The notes under the pieces were generated by a model that was not told the DNA's origin, did not search any database, and was given only the letters and a program-made list of their open reading frames with translations. The translations under genes and the position numbers were made by a program. From positions 1 through 51,209 of the forward strand of contig JAENYW010000002.1 in NCBI GenBank assembly GCA_016841555.1: DNA of 51,209 nucleotides, given 5' to 3'. This DNA comes from Tepidibacillus decaturensis. GTDB lineage: Bacteria; Bacillota; Bacilli; Tepidibacillales; Tepidibacillaceae. Below are positions 44,199 to 51,209 of the stretch, piece after piece (within the stretch, counting starts at the first letter, position 1; each line of letters starts with the position of its first letter).

Positions 44199-44228
44199 TT
44201 GTATTATACTTAACTCTTTGAGTATAAT
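44199..44228 (+). promoter_or_regulatory. promoter with embedded inverted repeat upstream of the drug exporter
   Basis: TTGTAT (44199-44204) and a perfect TATAAT (44223-44228) are separated by 18 nt. The arms TATACT (44205-44210) and AGTATA (44221-44226) form an inverted repeat that fills the spacer and overlaps the -10. A second palindrome, ATACCTT-T-AAGGTAT, lies just upstream (about 44185-44199). This layout is typical of repressor operators controlling efflux genes. Confidence 0.5.
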
Positions 44229-44267
44229 CTTTTATGTGGCCACATTTGGCAAAGAGAGAGGAAAAAA

Positions 44268-45782
44268 ATGAATGTAACGAAATCTAATATACGTTTTGTT
44301 GTAACGGGATTGTTATTTGGAATATTTATGGCTTCATTAGATCAAACGATCGTATCAACGGCAATGCCTACCATTGTTTCTGAGCTTGGTGGACTAGAAA
44401 AGTTTATATGGGTTTTTTCTGCTTACATGATTGCAAGCGTTGTATCTATGCCGCTTTTTGGTAAATTATCCGATATGTATGGACGTAAACGTTTTTTCTT
44501 ATTTGGGCTAAGTGTTTTTTTACTTGGTTCTATTTTAAGCGGCACAGCAGAAAATATGCTTCAATTAATTATTTATCGTGCCATTCAAGGAATAGGCGGG
44601 GGATCTATGATGCCAATCTCCTTTGCTATTATCTTTGATATATTCCCTGCTGAGAAAAGAGGAAAGATGCAGGGACTTTTTGGAGCTGTATTTGGATTAT
44701 CTAGTGTCTTTGGACCAATTATAGGTGCTTATTTCACAGACTATATCAATTGGAGATGGATATTTTATATCAATGTTCCTATAGGAATTGCCTCCTTTGT
44801 CCTATTGTTCAGATACTATGTTGAATCAATAAAGCTTGTGAAGAAAAAAATAGATTGGTTGGGAACGATTATACTTGTTTTTTCCATTCTAAGCTTAATG
44901 TTTGCTTTAGAATTAGGTGGGAAAGAGTATGCGTGGAATTCCTTGATGATTATTAGTCTTTTTATTTCCTTTGCACTTCTTCTCTTTATCTTTTTACAAA
45001 TAGAACAGCGAGTAGAAGAACCCGTCGTACCCATCGCCTTATTTAAAAGACGTTTATTTACCTCTAGTCAAGGTGTAAGCTTTTTATATGGAGCGATGCT
45101 CATTTCTGGAGCCACCTATATTCCACTCTTTGTTCAAGGGGTTTTTGGTGGTACTGCAAGCAGTGCAGGACAGATATTGACACCAATGATGCTTGGTGTT
45201 GTTACAGGAAGCCAAATAGGAGGATTTTCTGCAAATAAATTTACCTATCGACGTATCATGTTAGGCTCCGTATTATTATTACTCATTGCGATGTCATTAT
45301 TAAGTACCTTATCGGTAGATACATCCCGCTTACTGGTTACCTTATACATGATTATAGCTGGGATGGGAATTGGAATCTCCTTCCCAATTATGAGTTTGAC
45401 CTCTCTTCATCAATTGGAGATGAATCAACGTGGATCGGCAACCTCAACTGTTGTTTTTTTTCGAACCATTGGTTCTGCATTAGGAGTTACCGTTTTTGGT
45501 GCTATTCAAACGCAAATATTAAAAACACAATTGCAAAATATGATAGGGAATTCACCAATGGCAAGTAACATCGTAGATCCAAGAGTACTATTACAGCCGG
45601 AAGTACGTGCAACCATTCCATCATTTGTTCTGGATAAAATGACGTTGGCTTTAGCCGATTCTATTGCAACCGTTTTTCAATGGTCACTTATTGCAGTTAT
45701 TGCTGCATTCATTTTTATTCTTCTAATGGGAAATGATCGGATGGAAACCAAACAAGTGGAATTAAAACGAAAAACAGGTTAA
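44268..45782 (+). CDS. MDR family MFS transporter, DHA2 type (14 TM)
   Basis: A 504-residue drug:H+ antiporter of the EmrB/QacA type. Motif D1 DQTIVSTAMPTI lies in helix 1, motif A GKLSDMYGRKR in loop 2-3, and motif C GLSSVFGPIIGAYF in helix 5. About 14 hydrophobic segments are visible. It expels toxic compounds across the membrane; the substrate cannot be read from sequence. The ATG follows AGAGGAAAA. It is a single gene between the DUF2157 pair and the pyr operon. No regulator gene is adjacent, although the promoter carries an operator-like repeat. Confidence 0.87.
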   Translation: MNVTKSNIRFVVTGLLFGIFMASLDQTIVSTAMPTIVSELGGLEKFIWVFSAYMIASVVSMPLFGKLSDMYGRKRFFLFGLSVFLLGSILSGTAENMLQLIIYRAIQGIGGGSMMPISFAIIFDIFPAEKRGKMQGLFGAVFGLSSVFGPIIGAYFTDYINWRWIFYINVPIGIASFVLLFRYYVESIKLVKKKIDWLGTIILVFSILSLMFALELGGKEYAWNSLMIISLFISFALLLFIFLQIEQRVEEPVVPIALFKRRLFTSSQGVSFLYGAMLISGATYIPLFVQGVFGGTASSAGQILTPMMLGVVTGSQIGGFSANKFTYRRIMLGSVLLLLIAMSLLSTLSVDTSRLLVTLYMIIAGMGIGISFPIMSLTSLHQLEMNQRGSATSTVVFFRTIGSALGVTVFGAIQTQILKTQLQNMIGNSPMASNIVDPRVLLQPEVRATIPSFVLDKMTLALADSIATVFQWSLIAVIAAFIFILLMGNDRMETKQVELKRKTG

Positions 45783-45795
45783 TAGTACTCATGTT

Positions 45796-45850
45796 AAATA
45801 AAAAGAAACTGTAGTAAAACGAGCAAGAGTAGTACGATTTACTACAGTTC
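45796..45850 (-). terminator. terminator at the end of the pyr operon
   Basis: Perfect 12-bp arms (45808-45819, AACTGTAGTAAA, with 45839-45850) enclose 19 nt; on the minus strand TCTTTTTATTT follows. It lies about 140 bp after the pyrE stop, behind a repeat element. It may also serve the exporter from the other side. A second small hairpin CTGAC/GTCAG occupies 45857-45875. Confidence 0.68.
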
Positions 45851-45879
45851 CTCAGACTGACGAGAAGGTTGTCAGAAGC

Positions 45880-46001
45880 CAGCTTGTAAAGAAAGTACTA
45901 GGTCAAGGCGCGACGAAATCTAGGAATCGCTGCGTATACAGAAATACGTAAGAGTCCTAGATTGAGAAGCAACGCAGAAATTGGACTTTATCTACAAGCT
46001 G
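45880..46001 (+). repeat. 122-bp dispersed inverted-repeat element, copy 2
   Basis: Exactly the same length as the copy at 22557-22678 and ungapped against its reverse complement, about 101 of 122 positions identical. The ends CAGCTTGTAAAGAAAGT and ACTTTATCTACAAGCTG form imperfect terminal inverted repeats (14 of 17). An inner stem TCTAGG/CCTAGA replaces GCTAGG/CTTAGC of copy 1, a paired change. Its last 10 bp lie inside the pyrE reading frame and supply the final codons and stop. Confidence 0.8.
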
Positions 46002-46570
46002 CGACTTCCTGGTTTAATTGCTGGTAGCTTCCCTTCTATACATAAGGGACATTCTTCTGGATCATAGGATTTTATCTCTATTGATAATAGCGAATAAAAT
46101 GGATAGCCAAAATCTGTTTTTCCGTTACTACGATCCACTAAGACACCTACACCAACAACATCAGCACCTGCTTCTTCAACAACGGAGATTACTTCTTTTA
46201 CAGAACCACCCGTTGTAACTACATCTTCTACAACTAGCACCCGTTGTCCTGGCTCAATCTCAAAACCACGACGTAATGTCATCTGTCCGTTTTCTCTTTC
46301 ACAAAAAACGTTTTTCACACCTAAAACCCGTGATATTTCATAACCTACTATAATACCACCTACTGCAGGTGAAACGACAACATCTATTTGACTATCTTTA
46401 AAAGATTCTGCTAAGCTTGCACACAATGTAGATGTATACTCAGGATACTGTAAAGCCTGTGCCATTTGCATATATTGAGAGGAATGACGCCCAGACGTTA
46501 AGATAAAATGCCCTTCCTTCAACACTCCAGTCTTTTCAAATATAGATAAAATCTCTTCCCTTGATAACAT
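45992..46570 (-). CDS. pyrE: orotate phosphoribosyltransferase (short, clostridial-type)
   Basis: 192 residues. It converts orotate and PRPP to orotidine 5'-phosphate. The PRPP loop VVEDVVTTGGS (113-123) and SPAVGGIIVGYE are clear. FILTSGRHSSQYMQMA and the Cys-containing ending CPLCIEGKLPAIKPGSR follow the ~190-residue branch seen in clostridia and some other bacteria, not the ~216-residue B. subtilis enzyme. The last residues after PGSR and the TAG stop are formed by the terminal repeat of the element at 45880-46001. ATG after GGAGGG. It follows pyrF by 78 bp. Confidence 0.94.
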   Translation of the reverse strand: MLSREEILSIFEKTGVLKEGHFILTSGRHSSQYMQMAQALQYPEYTSTLCASLAESFKDSQIDVVVSPAVGGIIVGYEISRVLGVKNVFCERENGQMTLRRGFEIEPGQRVLVVEDVVTTGGSVKEVISVVEEAGADVVGVGVLVDRSNGKTDFGYPFYSLLSIEIKSYDPEECPLCIEGKLPAIKPGSRSL

Positions 46571-46648
46571 AATTCCCTCCTAATTATTACCATTTATTTG
46601 GTATTCTGCATTCCTAACACTTTCCATTATTGATCCTTTTTCTTTCGA

Positions 46649-47380
46649 CTATAGTAAGCTTCCCACAATTGAAGCAAAAACCTCTGCAGGGTTATCTGCT
46701 TGAGTTACTGCTCGACCAATAACAAGATAATCACTACCAATTTCTATCGCCTGCTTTGGCGTAGTGATTCTTTTTTGATCATGAACATCTCCTCCTGCTA
46801 AACGAATTCCTGGAGTAACCGTTAAAAAATCCTTTCCACAAGCTTGTTTAATCCCTTGCACCTCCATCGGGGAGGATACCACTCCGTCTAAACCTGCTTG
46901 CTTCGCTAACCGTGCATAGCGTATTACGGTGTCTGCTACTGTAGTAGCTATTCCTATTTCCTCTTGAAGCATTCGATCATCCGTACTGGTTAATTGCGTA
47001 ACACCAATCAGCCTTGGTCTTTGTTGTCCTGAAATCAGGACTTTTCCCATCTGATTTCTAGCTTCTTCCATCATGTGTATCCCACCTGCAATATGCAGAT
47101 TAAACATATCTACCCCTAATCGTGTTAGCTGAGCCGAAGCTTTGCCTACAGTAGTAGGTATATCATGCATTTTGACATCCAAAAAAATATGTAATCCCAT
47201 GCTTTTAAGCTTTTCATTACGAGCGTACCCTGTTCCATATAAGAGCTCCATGCCTACTTTAACATAGCTAGCCTGTCCTTCTAATTTCGCAATAAGTTCT
47301 AAAGCTTCATCGGAATTTTTCACATCAAGGGCAACAATCAACCGTTCTTCTATTCCTCTCTTTTCCATATCAAATGGCAT
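46649..47380 (-). CDS. pyrF: orotidine 5'-phosphate decarboxylase
   Basis: A 243-residue TIM-barrel enzyme making UMP from OMP. The catalytic motif FLDVKMHDIPTTVG gives D68, K70 and D73. TPGIRLAGGDVHDQKR and GSDYLVIGRAVTQADNP bind the phosphate. ATG at 47380 follows GTGGAG. The gene starts one base after the pyrD stop, so the two are coupled. It ends 78 bp before pyrE, a gap with no clear terminator. Confidence 0.97.
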   Translation of the reverse strand: MPFDMEKRGIEERLIVALDVKNSDEALELIAKLEGQASYVKVGMELLYGTGYARNEKLKSMGLHIFLDVKMHDIPTTVGKASAQLTRLGVDMFNLHIAGGIHMMEEARNQMGKVLISGQQRPRLIGVTQLTSTDDRMLQEEIGIATTVADTVIRYARLAKQAGLDGVVSSPMEVQGIKQACGKDFLTVTPGIRLAGGDVHDQKRITTPKQAIEIGSDYLVIGRAVTQADNPAEVFASIVGSLL

Positions 47381-47381
47381 A

Positions 47382-49086
<1,705 letters not shown>

Positions 49087-49090
<4 letters not shown>

Positions 49091-51209
49091 GAGCTACTCA
49101 CCGTTCTTTCCTGTGCTGTAATTGGCTTCGCTGTAAAGGTGATCGATTCTAACACATGAAGTAAAGCATGGGCTGTATCCAAGGAGGTGAGACATGCAAT
49201 GCCATATTCTACTGATTCTCTACGTATTCTGAATCCATCCCTTTCCGTATCCTTTCCTTTTGTTAGCGTGTTGATAACAAAATGAATATCACCCGAGCGT
49301 ATCTCATCAATAATATTTGGCGATCCTTCCTGCAATTTTTTTACTGGTGTTGCTGGTATTCCGTTGCTTTGTAAAAATGCTGCTGTTCCTTTGGTTGCTT
49401 TTATATTAAATCCTAGATAATGGAAATGTCGCATTAATTCAAGGGATTCCTCTTTATCCTTTTCTGCTATCGTAGCTAAAATTGTTCCATAATCACTTAC
49501 CTTAATTCCAGATGAAATTAATCCTTTATACAAGGCTTTAGCAAACTGTCGATCTATACCTATCACTTCACCTGTTGATTTCATTTCCGGACCCAAAGTA
49601 ACATCCACTCTTCTCAGCTTTGAAAAGGAAAATACGGGAACCTTCACCGCTACTAAATCAGCTACAGGAGTTAAATAGCCTGATTGATAGCCTAAGGATA
49701 TTAAATCCTGTCCTAATATCACCTTCGTCGCAAGCTTCGCCATTGGAACATTGGTTACCTTACTTAAAAATGGTACCGTTCTCGAGGACCTTGGATTTAC
49801 CTCAATCACATATATCTGATGCTCATATATCACAAACTGAATATTTAAAAGCCCTATAATCTGTAATCCGATAGCCAACTCCTTGGTAATGGAAATAATC
49901 TGCTCCAATTCATCCTCTGTTAATGATTGTGGGGGATAAACTGCAATGGAATCTCCTGAATGGACGCCCGCTCTTTCTATATGCTCCATAATCCCAGGAA
50001 TAAATACATTTTTCCCATCACTAATCGCATCTATTTCCACCTCTTTCCCAATCAAATAGCGATCTATGAGAACGGGATGATCAGGAGACACTTTAACTGC
50101 TTGCTCCATATAGCGAAATAGCTCCTGCTTCGTATAAATAATTTCCATTGCTCTTCCGCCTAACACATAGGATGGACGTACAAGTACTGGATATCCTAAT
50201 TTTTGAGCAATGGTTACAGCTTCCTCTACAGATCGTGCTGTTGACCCAGGTGGCTGCTTTATGGTTAGGTCTTGTAAAAGCTGTTCAAACCGCTTGCGAT
50301 TTTCTGCCTGATCAATGCTATCTAAGGTCGTTCCAAGAATCGGGATTCCTTCATTCGCTATTCTTTCTGCTAAATTAATCGCTGTTTGTCCGCCGAACTG
50401 TACAATGACACCCTTTGGCTTCTCCTTTTGTAGCACATGAAGAACATCTTCAAAGGTTAAAGGCTCAAAATATAATCGATCTGAAATATTAAAGTCTGTA
50501 GAAACGGTTTCTGGATTATTATTAATAATAACTGCATCATATCCTGCCTCTTGAATCGCCAATACCGCATGAACAGTCGAATAATCGAACTCAATGCCCT
50601 GTCCAATCCGAATAGGACCTGAGCCTAGTACAACGATAGATTGATTCTCACCTGTTCTGACTTCATCTTCTATCTCATAGGTAGAATAGTAGTATGGAGT
50701 ATAGGATTCAAACTCTGCAGCACAGGTATCTACCATTTTGTAAACTGGTTTAATCCCCCATTCTTCTCTAGCTTCCCTTATATCTGTTTCTTTCATTTCT
50801 TTTAATATCGCTATTTGCTTATCGGAAAAGCCAAGTCGCTTCCATTGATAAAGCTTTTCTTTTATTAAGGCTTCCTCTCTTATCTCTTTCTCCTTAATGA
50901 CAAGCTGTTCCATTTTATATAAGAAAAATTGGTCAATAAGCGTTGCTTGGTAAAGCTCCTCAAGGCTTCCCCCACGCCTAAACCATTCAGCAATCTGCCA
51001 TAGTCTTTCATCTGTAGCTACGGAGATTTGCTGTAATAAATCTCCGTTGTCTAATACGTTTAGATCTAAAGAGGGAGTAAATAATCCAACATGGTCTAAT
51101 TCCAATGAACGTATCGCTTTTTGTAGAGATTCCTCAAAGGTTCTGCCAATCGCCATCACTTCTCCAGTCGCTTTCATCTGCGTCCCTAATTTACGATTAG
51201 CGGTTTGAA
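49087..51209 (-). CDS. carB: carbamoyl phosphate synthase large subunit, 5' part outside window
   Basis: The frame is open to the right edge; codons beyond the first in-frame ATG (51177) read TANRKLGTQ, the expected CarB sequence, so that ATG is internal and roughly the first 350 residues are missing. Seen here are the end of the first synthetase half, the oligomerisation domain, the second ATP-grasp half ([44 protein letters not shown]) and the C-terminal MGS-like allosteric domain (about the last 150 residues). It makes carbamoyl phosphate from glutamine, bicarbonate and ATP. It overlaps pyrK by 4 bp in the order carB-pyrK-pyrD-pyrF-pyrE of Bacillus. As in pyrimidine-operon CarB, UMP control is expected. 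Confidence 0.96.

Noticed and set aside
45783-45991. Insertion sequence or transposase remnant after the drug exporter
   Set aside because: No open frame or transposase-like motif; the region is hairpins plus the 122-bp non-coding repeat.
46571-46648. Possible PyrR-type attenuator between pyrF and pyrE
   Set aside because: No terminator/antiterminator pair or PyrR-binding loop is visible in the 78 bp.
51100-51177. carB start at the ATG at 51177
   Set aside because: Upstream codons continue the conserved CarB sequence (TANRKLGTQ), so the gene extends past the window edge.

Overview
The window looks like chromosomal DNA of an AT-rich, endospore-former-type Firmicute, most likely family Bacillaceae. 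The main support is gene order. Reading the minus strand from the right edge, carB-pyrK-pyrD-pyrF-pyrE is followed further left by rqcH, a SERCA-type Ca2+ ATPase, yicC, remA, gmk, rpoZ, coaBC, priA, def, fmt, rsmB, rlmN, prpC, prkC, rsgA and rpe. That is the backbone of the pyr-ylo region of Bacillus subtilis, seen here in reverse orientation. Ribosome binding sites are strong GGAGG types, and many genes start with GTG or TTG, as is usual in this group. I cannot name the genus.

Region by region (genes are on the minus strand unless marked +): 1-9.1 kb is a complete-looking Gram-positive Tad (tight adherence/Flp pilus) locus. It holds a small membrane ORF, TadZ, the CpaF/TadA ATPase, TadB, TadC, an Flp pilin, a TadE-like pseudopilin, a large DUF5702 protein, a prepilin peptidase and a DUF6382-type protein cut by the window edge. 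9.3-10.6 kb is an MFS exporter. 10.6-24.7 kb is the housekeeping ylo cluster: translation quality and modification (def, fmt, rsmB, rlmN, rsgA), the PrkC/PrpC kinase-phosphatase pair, CoA synthesis, PriA, RNA polymerase omega, GMP kinase and the biofilm regulator RemA. 24.9-27 kb carries two diaminopimelate genes, dapF and dapL, between yicC and the Ca2+ ATPase. 27-28 kb holds a broken MazF/PemK-like toxin remnant (+) and an orphan membrane-anchored protein. 28-32.8 kb has the Ca2+ ATPase and rqcH (+).

32.8-36 kb contains an AI-2E family membrane protein, a PsiE-like protein, a TIGR01777 epimerase-like protein and a small unknown. 36-38.5 kb is a PucR/AdeR-type regulator and alanine dehydrogenase (both +). 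38.5-41.2 kb is a DUF2817 zinc peptidase with a YfcC carrier, so adeR-ald and this pair form a plausible amino-acid/peptide utilisation neighbourhood. 41.3-44.1 kb has a membrane unknown, a GNAT acetyltransferase, and the GDYXXLXY/DUF2157 pair. 44.3-45.8 kb is a 14-TM drug exporter (+). 46-51.2 kb is the distal pyrimidine operon; carB is cut by the window edge.

The most interesting non-gene signals are: (1) two copies of a 122-bp inverted-repeat element, one directly after rpoZ and one whose end supplies the stop codon of pyrE, with paired base changes that preserve the stems; (2) a terminator-like hairpin about 20 bp before the coaBC start, with no room for a promoter behind it; (3) a 102-bp structured inverted repeat between dapL and yicC; (4) palindromes overlapping the ald and drug-exporter promoters; (5) a 33-codon membrane ORF at the head of the tad operon. 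I see no rRNA, tRNA, CRISPR array, prophage or intact insertion sequence. The only stretch over 300 bp without an intact gene is 27003-27513.
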